A stretch of 8,184 nucleotides of DNA from the NCBI GenBank assembly GCA_036163455.1, contig JAYZKL010000067.1, positions 1 to 8,184 on the forward strand, in the 5' to 3' direction. The translations under genes were made by a program, and so were the position numbers. The stretch's first letter is position 1, and each line of letters begins with the position of its first letter. This DNA comes from GCA-2701705 sp036163455. Its GTDB lineage: Bacteria; Pseudomonadota; Gammaproteobacteria; GCA-002705445; GCA-002716945. This document shows, in pieces, positions 1-5,959 of this stretch. The notes beneath the pieces were generated by a model that saw only the letters and a list, made by a program, of their open reading frames with translations, was not told the origin of the DNA and ran no database searches.

Positions 1-1170
1 TGTTAGCTGGTTATCATCTTGAAGAAGCTCAGATGCTGTAGTTACAGTTTTTTCTCCTTCGGCATTTTTTCTTTCTCTTTCAATAATTATATCTGGTTCT
101 ATACCCTCAGTATGTATATCTCTACCATTTGGAGTAAAATATCTAGCCGTTGTCAGTTTTAATGCTGTCCCATCACTAAATTCTTGAATAGTTTGTACAG
201 ATGCTTTTCCATAAGATTTTGTACCCAAAACTTTTGCTCTTTTATTATCTTGCAAAGCACCAGCAACAATTTCTGAAGCTGAAGCTGAACCCTCATTTAT
301 CAAAACTATCATAGGTATATCATCAATAATATCTTGTGATGTTGCAAAATATTCTAAATCTGAATTACTGGTTCTCCCCTTTGTATAAACAATTTTTCCT
401 TCACTTAGAAATAAGTCAGCAATGCCAACTGCTGATCCAAGCACGCCTCCAGGATTATTTCTTAGGTCTAAGACCAATCCTTTCAATTCATTTCCGCTAT
501 CCTTTTTTAATTTAAGTACACTGTCATGTATATGTTTAGTTGATTGTGATTGAAAACTACTTAGCCTTATGTAACCGATATTGCTATCAATCAATTCTGA
601 CTTAACTCCCTTTGCAACAATAATTTCTCTTGTAAGGTCAATAATCAAAGGTTTTGTTTCTCCTTCTCTCACAACAGTGATTGTTACTTGAGAGCCTGGT
701 TTACCTCTCATTAATTTCACTGCTTCACCTATAGTTAAACCTTTAACCAATGTCTCATCAATTTTAGTTATGAAATCACCTGATTTTAAACCAGCTCTAC
801 TAGCAGGAGTATCATCTATGGGTGATATTATTTTGACAAAGCCATCTTCCATAGTAATCTCTATTCCCAATCCACCAAACCTTCCGGTTGTCCCTATTTT
901 TAGTTCATTGAAATCATCTTTTGAGAGAAAAGAAGAGTGAGGGTCCAAACTAGAAACCATACCTTGTATTGCGAAATCAAATAAAACTTCATCATCAATA
1001 TCATCAACATATTGTTCTTTAACTCTTTTAAATACTTCTACAAATTGTTGTATTTTATCTGCTGGTATTGCATCTTGATTTTGATCATCAGCATAAAGGG
1101 TTTTTACGGGCCATAATAAGCCACATAAGACTAGCATCAGAACTGGTAAATTATTTCTAAATTTTATCAT
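1..1170 (-). CDS. ctpA: Carboxyl-terminal processing protease CtpA (S41 family), 3' end cut by window edge
   Basis: This is a periplasmic S41 serine protease that trims or degrades envelope proteins from their C-termini. The first 390 residues are visible and the reading frame is open to position 1. Residues 1-27 look like a signal peptide: basic MIKFRNN, a hydrophobic stretch at about 8-23, then an Ala near 27. A conserved S41 N-terminal segment (SSLDPHSSF, 73-81) leads into a PDZ domain at about 97-170. The core contains LVLDLRNNPGG (232-242), GSASASE (294-300) and SYGKASVQ (319-326). By the 25-residue spacing known in the family, the Ser/Lys pair should be S297 and K322. The ATG at 1170 has no Shine-Dalgarno sequence but sits just after an extended -10-like element. 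It is divergent from the arsR-like gene; in Pseudomonas (from memory) ctpA also lies near the rhodanese-secB genes. Its substrates cannot be read from the sequence. Confidence 0.95.
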   Translation of the reverse strand, partial: MIKFRNNLPVLMLVLCGLLWPVKTLYADDQNQDAIPADKIQQFVEVFKRVKEQYVDDIDDEVLFDFAIQGMVSSLDPHSSFLSKDDFNELKIGTTGRFGGLGIEITMEDGFVKIISPIDDTPASRAGLKSGDFITKIDETLVKGLTIGEAVKLMRGKPGSQVTITVVREGETKPLIIDLTREIIVAKGVKSELIDSNIGYIRLSSFQSQSTKHIHDSVLKLKKDSGNELKGLVLDLRNNPGGVLGSAVGIADLFLSEGKIVYTKGRTSNSDLEYFATSQDIIDDIPMIVLINEGSASASEIVAGALQDNKRAKVLGTKSYGKASVQTIQEFSDGTALKLTTARYFTPNGRDIHTEGIEPDIIIERERKNAEGEKTVTTASELLQDDNQLT

Positions 1171-1178
1171 CGTTAATA

Positions 1179-1190
1179 ATAATATCACTT
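1179..1190 (-). promoter_or_regulatory. Candidate extended -10 promoter of ctpA, near-leaderless
   Basis: Read on the minus strand, AAGTGATATTAT contains TGATATTAT, a TGnTATAAT-type extended -10 with TATTAT at 1184-1179. A start site about 7 nt further would fall near 1172, only about two bases before the ctpA ATG at 1170. That fits the absence of any Shine-Dalgarno sequence. No good -35 is present. The region is so A/T-rich that chance matches are a real possibility. Confidence 0.4.
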
Positions 1191-1205
1191 AATAGTAATA
1201 TTTTT

Positions 1206-1223
1206 TATTAGATTTATCTAATA
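1206..1223. promoter_or_regulatory. Perfect 18-bp palindrome, probable operator of the ArsR-type repressor
   Basis: TATTAGAT-TT-ATCTAATA has two perfect 8-bp arms around a 2-bp centre. It lies in the 73-bp gap between the divergent ctpA and arsR-like genes, 20 bp before the arsR-like start codon. It covers the -35/spacer region of the candidate rightward promoter and borders the -35 region of the ctpA promoter. ArsR-family dimers usually bind such dyads in their own promoters, so autorepression is the natural inference. Control of ctpA is possible. Binding is not shown by the sequence itself. Confidence 0.6.
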
Positions 1224-1227
1224 TAAG

Positions 1228-1235
1228 TGTATAAT
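1228..1235 (+). promoter_or_regulatory. Candidate -10 of the arsR-yibN-secB-gpsA operon
   Basis: A perfect TATAAT lies at 1230-1235, directly preceded by TG at 1228-1229. Transcription would start near 1242, so the ATG at 1244 would be within a few bases of the 5' end and the message nearly leaderless. No Shine-Dalgarno sequence precedes that ATG. The -35 region is poor and overlaps the palindrome at 1206-1223. Confidence 0.5.
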
Positions 1236-1243
1236 AATATTTA

Positions 1244-1588
1244 ATGGAAACTGAAAGCACACAAATAGCGACAGAGGAACATCTTACAAAAGCTGACCAA
1301 GATGAAAAAGATGTTGAGTTAGCGTCACGTTCTTTGAAAGCAATGTCTCACCCACTAAGACTAATGATATTGTGTAAACTTGGTGAAAAAGAATTCAGTG
1401 TTCAAGATATAGTAGACAATGTTGGAACATCTCAAAGCAATATTTCGCAACATTTAGCAATACTTAGAGATAAAGGAATATTGTCAGCTAGAAAATCTGC
1501 TAATAAAGTTTTTTACAAAGTTAGTGATTTAAAAACTTTGAAACTTATAGAGATGATGAGAGAAGTTTTCTGCCCACACAATAAATAA
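1244..1588 (+). CDS. ArsR-family repressor of the BigR/SqrR/YgaV type, probable sulfide/persulfide sensor
   Basis: This is a 114-residue winged-helix repressor. The core begins at LKAMSHPLRLMIL (31-43), the recognition helix is TSQSNISQHLAILR (62-75), and the wing is RKSANKVFYKVSD (83-95). The metal box ELCVC of arsenic/cadmium sensors is absent (EFSVQD at 50-55), so it is not a classical metal sensor. It has exactly two cysteines, C44 in the ILC segment and C110 near the C-terminus. They are 66 residues apart, the spacing I recall for the redox pair of SqrR (C41/C107) and BigR (C42/C108), which join through a sulfur bridge on persulfide exposure. The next gene is rhodanese-like, which fits sulfur chemistry, although yibN belongs to this locus anyway. 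A perfect palindrome lies just upstream. First gene of the operon; yibN follows after 8 nt. The subfamily call is inference; the ArsR fold is clear. Confidence 0.88.
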   Translation: METESTQIATEEHLTKADQDEKDVELASRSLKAMSHPLRLMILCKLGEKEFSVQDIVDNVGTSQSNISQHLAILRDKGILSARKSANKVFYKVSDLKTLKLIEMMREVFCPHNK

Positions 1589-1596
1589 AAAAATTA

Positions 1597-2034
1597 ATGG
1601 AACAACTAATAGAGTTTTTTGGTAATCATCTAATCTTATCGTCATCATTTTTTATTGTTTTATTTATGATTTTTTTCCTTGAAATTGGCGCTTTAACCAA
1701 TAAGTTTAAACCATTAACCTATTCTGAGTTGACCAATTTAATCAATAAGGACAAAATCACTTTAGTTGATTTTCGTGCTGAAAAAGAATATATGAGTGGA
1801 CATATTATCAATTCAGTTAATCTTAGCATTGCTTCCATTAAGACAAATAATTTTAATAAACAACAACCCATAATTGCATATTCAGACAATGATAGAGATT
1901 CAATCAATGCAGCAAAAGAATATGTGAAATTGGGGTATCAAATGGTCTATTATTTACAAGGCGGTATCCAATCTTGGATTGAAAATAATATGCCTTTAAC
2001 TGGAGTTAAAAATCATGGCAAACGAAGAAACTAA
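1597..2034 (+). CDS. yibN: YibN-like membrane-anchored rhodanese-domain protein lacking the catalytic cysteine
   Basis: The protein has 145 residues, with one hydrophobic segment at about 13-31 followed by a cytoplasmic rhodanese domain (about 39-137). The N-terminus (MEQLIEFFGNHLILS) matches E. coli YibN in style. Domain landmarks are LVDFRAEKEYMSGHI (56-70), NSVNL (72-76), the active-site loop position AYSDNDRDS (94-102) and LQGGIQSW (120-127). An active rhodanese has Cys where S96 lies here, and the whole protein contains no cysteine. Sulfur transfer by the usual persulfide route is therefore not possible, so a scaffold or binding role is more likely. E. coli YibN has been reported to contact the YidC insertase; whether that applies here is unknown. 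grxC, which follows yibN in E. coli, is absent, and the 3' end overlaps secB by 20 nt. The start is A-rich without a Shine-Dalgarno sequence. Confidence 0.85.
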   Translation: MEQLIEFFGNHLILSSSFFIVLFMIFFLEIGALTNKFKPLTYSELTNLINKDKITLVDFRAEKEYMSGHIINSVNLSIASIKTNNFNKQQPIIAYSDNDRDSINAAKEYVKLGYQMVYYLQGGIQSWIENNMPLTGVKNHGKRRN

Positions 2035-2467
2035 AGAAATAAAATTTACAATAAAAAGACTCTATGTAAAGGATTCATCATTCGAGTCTCCACAATCACC
2101 AAAAATTTTTAATGAAATTAATGCAGCACCTAAAATAGATTTTAATATGAATAGCAATATGGAAAAGATCTCTGATAATTCATATGAAGTTGTTATAGAA
2201 ATTAGGGTTAAGGCAGAGGTAGAAAAAGATACGGTATATTTAGCTGAAATTAAACAAGGAGGGATGTTTGAGATAGAAGGTGCAGATGGTGAAATTCTTC
2301 AACAATTTTTAAATGTTAAATGTTTAGAAATAATTTTTCCTTATGCAAGAGAAAATATCTCAACATTGATACAAAAGGGCGGATTCCCACCTTTATTTTT
2401 AGCACCAATTGATTTTAATACATTATTTCTACAAGAATTAGAAAAAAGAAAAAATAAAAGTAAATGA
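2015..2467 (+). CDS. secB: Protein-export chaperone SecB
   Basis: SecB is a cytoplasmic homotetrameric chaperone that keeps preproteins unfolded and hands them to SecA at the SecYEG translocon. The 150 residues align along the whole family: KRLYVKDSSFESP (14-26), SYEVVIEIRVKA (56-67), YLAEIKQGGMF (75-85), FPYARENISTLI (108-119) and GGFPPLFLAPIDFNTLF (122-138). E78 corresponds to the SecA-contacting Glu of E. coli (LCEVQQGG there). The C-terminal tail is short and basic (EKRKNKSK), unlike the longer acidic E. coli tail. The start is supported by GGAG at 2002-2005, 9 nt before the ATG and inside yibN. The stop shares ATGA with the gpsA start, so translation is probably coupled. Confidence 0.97.
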   Translation: MANEETKEIKFTIKRLYVKDSSFESPQSPKIFNEINAAPKIDFNMNSNMEKISDNSYEVVIEIRVKAEVEKDTVYLAEIKQGGMFEIEGADGEILQQFLNVKCLEIIFPYARENISTLIQKGGFPPLFLAPIDFNTLFLQELEKRKNKSK

Positions 2468-3474
2468 GCTCGAATGTAAGAATATTTGGAGCAGGAGACT
2501 GGGGACTTGCTTTTGCTCTGCATTTATCTAAAAAGCATAAGATAGATGTTTTTATAAGAAATAATAAAAAATATCTAGATTTTTGTAAAAAATTTTCTAT
2601 TGGTCAAGAGTCATTAATTAACAGGCATGAATCAAATACTGGTAATTGGTCTGAAACATCAGCACTTCAAGATAATTCTCTTGCTGACATTGTAGCTTGT
2701 TCTAGTGCTGGATTTTTTGAATTAATAAGTGAAAATATAAATTATTTTTCAAAATGTCAGTCTGTTGCATGGCTAACTAAAGGTATAGATAACAAGACAG
2801 GAAAATTATTTCATGAAATTATTGATCAAGCTTTAGGTGATAACGTTGGTATGTGTGTGTTATCTGGCCCTAGTTTTGCGGCTGATTTAGTGTCTAATAA
2901 AAGTATTGAAATAAGCATTGCTTCAAATAAAAGTGATTTATTAGATAAAATGACTAACTTAATTTCTTCAAATAATTTTACACTTATACCAACTCAAGAT
3001 CTAATAGGCGTCCAAATATCTGGCATTATCAAAAATATAGCAGCAACTATGGCTGGTATAGTTACAGCATTAAATTATGAGCAAGAGTCAAATATGCTTA
3101 TAATTGAAAAAGCTAAAGAAGAAATATATAGAATATCATCTAGCATGCAATCAACCTCAGGTCCATATACAGTAGAAAAATCAGAAATCTTGAAAACACT
3201 TGATAGTCCTGCTTGCCATGGTGATTTAGTTTTAACGTGCTTAAATGACATATCAAGAAACCGTCAGTTTGGTTATAGAATTGCTAAAGGTGAAAACATT
3301 AATTCAGTTCTAAAAGATTTAGGTACGGTGGAGAGCTTTTCAGCAACTAAAACATTGCATAGTAATAGAGAAAAGTTTAATTATGGTGAAATTACAGATT
3401 CTATATATAAAATTTTATTTGAGAATTCCAACCCAGCACCTATTGTAAAAAAATTAATCAATCCGACGTTTTAA
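2464..3474 (+). CDS. gpsA: Glycerol-3-phosphate dehydrogenase [NAD(P)+], divergent
   Basis: GpsA reduces dihydroxyacetone phosphate to sn-glycerol 3-phosphate for phospholipid synthesis in the cytoplasm. The 336 residues have the normal length. Seen are the Rossmann GAGDWG (9-14), WLTKGI (103-108, conserved Lys), SGPSFA (134-139), the GIIKN catalytic-Lys segment (K190), HGDLVLTC (252-259) and SRNRQFG (264-270). The segment that normally reads NxxAxLxTRGxxEM in this family is instead ESNMLIIEKAKEEI (208-221), so its conserved Arg and Gly are missing, and GLGDL has become CHGDL. Synteny with secB and the motifs still make GpsA the best call; altered kinetics are possible. The start overlaps the secB stop by 4 nt (ATGA) and lacks a clear Shine-Dalgarno sequence. 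The 3' end overlaps the convergent ntrC by 17 bp. cysE, which follows gpsA in E. coli, is not here. Confidence 0.92.
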   Translation: MSSNVRIFGAGDWGLAFALHLSKKHKIDVFIRNNKKYLDFCKKFSIGQESLINRHESNTGNWSETSALQDNSLADIVACSSAGFFELISENINYFSKCQSVAWLTKGIDNKTGKLFHEIIDQALGDNVGMCVLSGPSFAADLVSNKSIEISIASNKSDLLDKMTNLISSNNFTLIPTQDLIGVQISGIIKNIAATMAGIVTALNYEQESNMLIIEKAKEEIYRISSSMQSTSGPYTVEKSEILKTLDSPACHGDLVLTCLNDISRNRQFGYRIAKGENINSVLKDLGTVESFSATKTLHSNREKFNYGEITDSIYKILFENSNPAPIVKKLINPTF

Positions 3475-3479
3475 TTTTT
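3449..3479. terminator. Possible bidirectional A/T-stem terminator across the gpsA and ntrC 3' ends
   Basis: AAAAATTAA (3449-3457) and TTAATTTTT (3471-3479) form a perfect 9-bp inverted repeat around a 13-nt loop. It spans both stop codons (gpsA TAA at 3472-3474; ntrC TGA at 3460-3458). A T tract follows the stem on the plus strand, and a T-rich run also follows on the minus strand, so one element could serve both operons. The stem has no G/C pairs, so it would be a weak terminator. Chance A/T symmetry cannot be excluded. Confidence 0.35.
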
Positions 3480-4840
3480 CTTGTCAAAGTATTTCTCCCC
3501 CAACCCAGGAGTTTAGCTGCTTCAATTTTTATGCCTCTTGTAGCAATTAATGCTTCCTTGATAATAATGGTTTCAAAGTCTCTACTAATATCTTTCAATG
3601 CATTATTATCAAGAGGAAGTGATTCTCGAATATGCTTTTGCACCGCTAATTTCCAATCTGTATCAAGTTTTTCATTAGTGTGTATAGTTTTTAAGATATC
3701 ATCTGGTATGTCATCAATAGTAACTATTGCTGACGAACACATAACTGTTAAATATCTGCACATATTTTCAAGCTGTCTAATATTACCTGGCCATCTAAAG
3801 TTTATAAGATAGTCCATAGCTGCCTTATCTATAATCTTTTTTTCAGTTTTTAAATCTTTAGAAGATCTCTTTAAAAAATATTCAATTAAAGATGGAATAT
3901 CTTCAGTTCTATCTCTTAAAGGAGGGAGTTCTATTTTAAAAACATTCAATCTATGAAATAGATCTTCTCTGAACTTAGAATTATCTATTAGTTTTTCAAT
4001 AGATTGATTTGTAGCTGCTATTATACGAACATCTGTTCTAATAGGGCTGTGCCCTCCAACACGATAGAATTCTTCACTAGATAGAACCCGAAGCAAACGA
4101 GTTTGTAATTCTGGATGCATATCACCTATTTCATCAAGAAATAATGTCCCACCTTGTGCTTGTTCAAACCTGCCTTTTCTCTGTGATTGAGCACCCGTAA
4201 ATGCTCCTTTTTCATGTCCAAATAGTTCTGACTCAAGTAAGTCATGAGGAATTGCGGCAACATTAATTGCAACAAATGGCATGTTAGCCCTGTTACTGTT
4301 ATTGTGGATTGCTTCTGCAATTAACTCCTTCCCTGTTCCTGACTCTCCTCTTATAAGGACGCTTATATCTGATTTAGAGATTTTTCCTATTGCTTTAAAA
4401 ACATTCTGTAACGAATCTGCTCTCCCAATAATTTTTGACCCACTTTCAAAAACATCATTATTTCTGTTTATTTGTGACTTAGAATCCTTAAGTGCTTTTT
4501 GCGCTAAATTTCTAATCGAATCAACATCAAATGGTTTTGGTAAATATTCAAAAGCACCACCTTTATATGCTGATAGAGCATTATCTATATCAGAATGGGC
4601 TGTTATAACTATTGTTGGCAGCCCAGGATGTTGACTTGAAACTTTTTGCAGAAGTTCCAATCCAGACAATCCTGGCATTCTTATATCTGTAATGATTAAA
4701 TCAGGCTTGCTAGAATTTAATGCAAGAAGCGCTTCTGATGCATCTTTGAATGTTTCAATATTAAATAAATCCTCTAGTGCGCTAGAACAAATAGTTCTAA
4801 TACTTTCTTCATCATCTACAATCCATAAATTAGATTTCAT
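3458..4840 (-). CDS. ntrC: Nitrogen regulation response regulator NtrC (sigma-54 activator)
   Basis: NtrC activates sigma-54 promoters such as glnA when NtrB phosphorylates it under nitrogen limitation. From the chosen start it has 460 residues, close to the 469 of E. coli. The receiver domain (about 1-120) has the acidic pair D9/D10, phospho-acceptor D52, T80 and K102. The AAA+ domain (about 137-365) has Walker A GESGTGKE (165-172), the sigma-54 contact loop GAFTGA (212-217), Walker B LFLDE (233-237) and RED/HRL arginines R291 and R297. A Fis-type HTH ends the protein (about 419-457). An in-frame ATG 60 bp upstream exists, but I chose 4840. It is preceded by GGAG (4853-4850) at 9 nt, the protein then begins directly with the receiver strand MKSNLWIVDDE, and its ATG overlaps the ntrB stop as TGATG. 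The 3' end overlaps gpsA by 17 bp. Confidence 0.96.
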   Translation of the reverse strand: MKSNLWIVDDEESIRTICSSALEDLFNIETFKDASEALLALNSSKPDLIITDIRMPGLSGLELLQKVSSQHPGLPTIVITAHSDIDNALSAYKGGAFEYLPKPFDVDSIRNLAQKALKDSKSQINRNNDVFESGSKIIGRADSLQNVFKAIGKISKSDISVLIRGESGTGKELIAEAIHNNSNRANMPFVAINVAAIPHDLLESELFGHEKGAFTGAQSQRKGRFEQAQGGTLFLDEIGDMHPELQTRLLRVLSSEEFYRVGGHSPIRTDVRIIAATNQSIEKLIDNSKFREDLFHRLNVFKIELPPLRDRTEDIPSLIEYFLKRSSKDLKTEKKIIDKAAMDYLINFRWPGNIRQLENMCRYLTVMCSSAIVTIDDIPDDILKTIHTNEKLDTDWKLAVQKHIRESLPLDNNALKDISRDFETIIIKEALIATRGIKIEAAKLLGWGRNTLTRKIKTSD

Positions 4841-5922
4841 CAATCTTGACTCCATGGAAGGATTAAGGAAAACACGGTTTTGCCTTGCTTGCTTTGGCAT
4901 TCAATTAATCCTTTATTTTGAGTTATTAAAGATTGTGCAATTGTTAAACCTAAACCCATTCCCTCATTTTTAGTTGTAACCATAGGAAAAAAAATTTCAT
5001 TTATTTTTTCTTCTGGTATACCTATTCCATCATCTATACAGTCTATTTTGACAACTAAATCATATTTAATATCACCAATCGTGTATTTAAGCATTGTTCT
5101 TGTTTTGAGAGTAATTGTCCCAGAACCCACTATTGCTTGAATTGCATTTTTAACTACATTTATTAGAGACTGTATTATTTGATTTTTATCTAAAATAATT
5201 TCAGGGATGCTAGGATCATAATCCTTTAAAAAAGTAATATTTTCAGTTTTATCATATTTAAATAAATCAATCACATGGTCGGTGATTTCATGTATACATA
5301 AAATTTCTCTCTCATTAGATGTTGATGTGGAAGTTAAACTATTAATCATTTTTAATAATCTTTCAGATTCTTTAGATATAATCTTTGTAAATTTTATTAC
5401 AGATTTATCTTTTAAATTTTTGTCTATTAATTGTGCTGCACCCATTATTCCACCTAAAGGGTTTTTGATTTCATGTGATAAGCCTTTTATCATTTCTCTA
5501 GTTGCTTTTTGTTGTTCTAAAAGGCTTTTATCAATTGATATATTATATAAGCGTGCTGTTTCATTTAGTTCTACAAGCACATATTTCATTTTATTAACGT
5601 AGTAAGTTGATATATTGCAGTCAACTATTCTTTCTGATGAATCAAAATTTTTAAACTTTAAATCTCTTAAAATAATTGATTGATTATTACCAAATACCTT
5701 TTTTAAATATATTTCTAAATCTAATCCTTCACATTCAAGGTTTGTTATTTTTGGTAAATTACTACTTATACCAAGAATTGCATAAGCAGCAGAGTTAGAG
5801 AAAATATAATCTAAATCATGATCAAGTATCAATATGCCAGTTCTTAAATTATCCAAGACCTCATAATTAAATCTTGAATAGTTGTCAGAAGGCTTTCGTT
5901 TTGTATTTAGTTTTATAGGCAT
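4840..5922 (-). CDS. ntrB: Nitrogen regulation sensor histidine kinase NtrB
   Basis: NtrB is a soluble cytoplasmic histidine kinase and phosphatase that sets NtrC phosphorylation, normally controlled by PII protein. It has 360 residues and no membrane segment. A PAS-like sensor domain spans about 18-120 (LDNLRTGILILDHDLDYIF at 23-41). The H-box GLSHEIKNPLGG (147-158) places the phospho-His at H150, and the following GAAQL (161-165) is typical of NtrB. The ATP-binding domain has the N-box NVVKNAIQAI (255-264), G1 DDGIGIP (297-303), F312/P313 and G2 GMGLGL (321-326), so it should be active. The stop shares one base with the ntrC start. The ATG lies 37 nt after the glnA stop and only about 7 nt after a strong hairpin. 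No Shine-Dalgarno sequence is visible there, so initiation may be weak. Confidence 0.95.
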   Translation of the reverse strand: MPIKLNTKRKPSDNYSRFNYEVLDNLRTGILILDHDLDYIFSNSAAYAILGISSNLPKITNLECEGLDLEIYLKKVFGNNQSIILRDLKFKNFDSSERIVDCNISTYYVNKMKYVLVELNETARLYNISIDKSLLEQQKATREMIKGLSHEIKNPLGGIMGAAQLIDKNLKDKSVIKFTKIISKESERLLKMINSLTSTSTSNEREILCIHEITDHVIDLFKYDKTENITFLKDYDPSIPEIILDKNQIIQSLINVVKNAIQAIVGSGTITLKTRTMLKYTIGDIKYDLVVKIDCIDDGIGIPEEKINEIFFPMVTTKNEGMGLGLTIAQSLITQNKGLIECQSKQGKTVFSLILPWSQD

Positions 5923-5929
5923 AATATTT

Positions 5930-5955
5930 TAGGTTGCCCAGTTAAGGGCAACCTA
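5930..5955 (-). promoter_or_regulatory. Strong hairpin between glnA and ntrB (attenuator or mRNA-processing element)
   Basis: On the minus strand TAGGTTGCCC and GGGCAACCTA pair perfectly over 10 bp around a 6-nt loop. The hairpin starts 4 nt after the glnA stop and ends 7 nt before the ntrB ATG. The bases after the stem on the glnA strand are AAATATT, not a T run, so it is not a standard intrinsic terminator. It could protect the 3' end of glnA mRNA, reduce read-through, or hide the ntrB ribosome site. Any of these would keep ntrBC lower than glnA. In E. coli the corresponding glnA-glnL gap carries a terminator and a minor promoter. Confidence 0.7.
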
Positions 5956-5959
5956 GATT

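Noticed and set aside
1244..1588. Reading the ArsR protein as an arsenic or cadmium sensor
   Set aside because: The ELCVC metal box is missing, and no arsenic or metal transport genes are nearby.
4841..4900. Upstream in-frame ATG giving a 480-residue NtrC
   Set aside because: It would add about 20 residues ahead of the receiver domain, lies inside ntrB, and competes with a better start at 4840 that has GGAG and a TGATG overlap.
5930..5955. glnA-ntrB hairpin as an ordinary intrinsic terminator
   Set aside because: No T tract follows the stem on the minus strand, and ntrB must be read from the same transcript or a nearby promoter.
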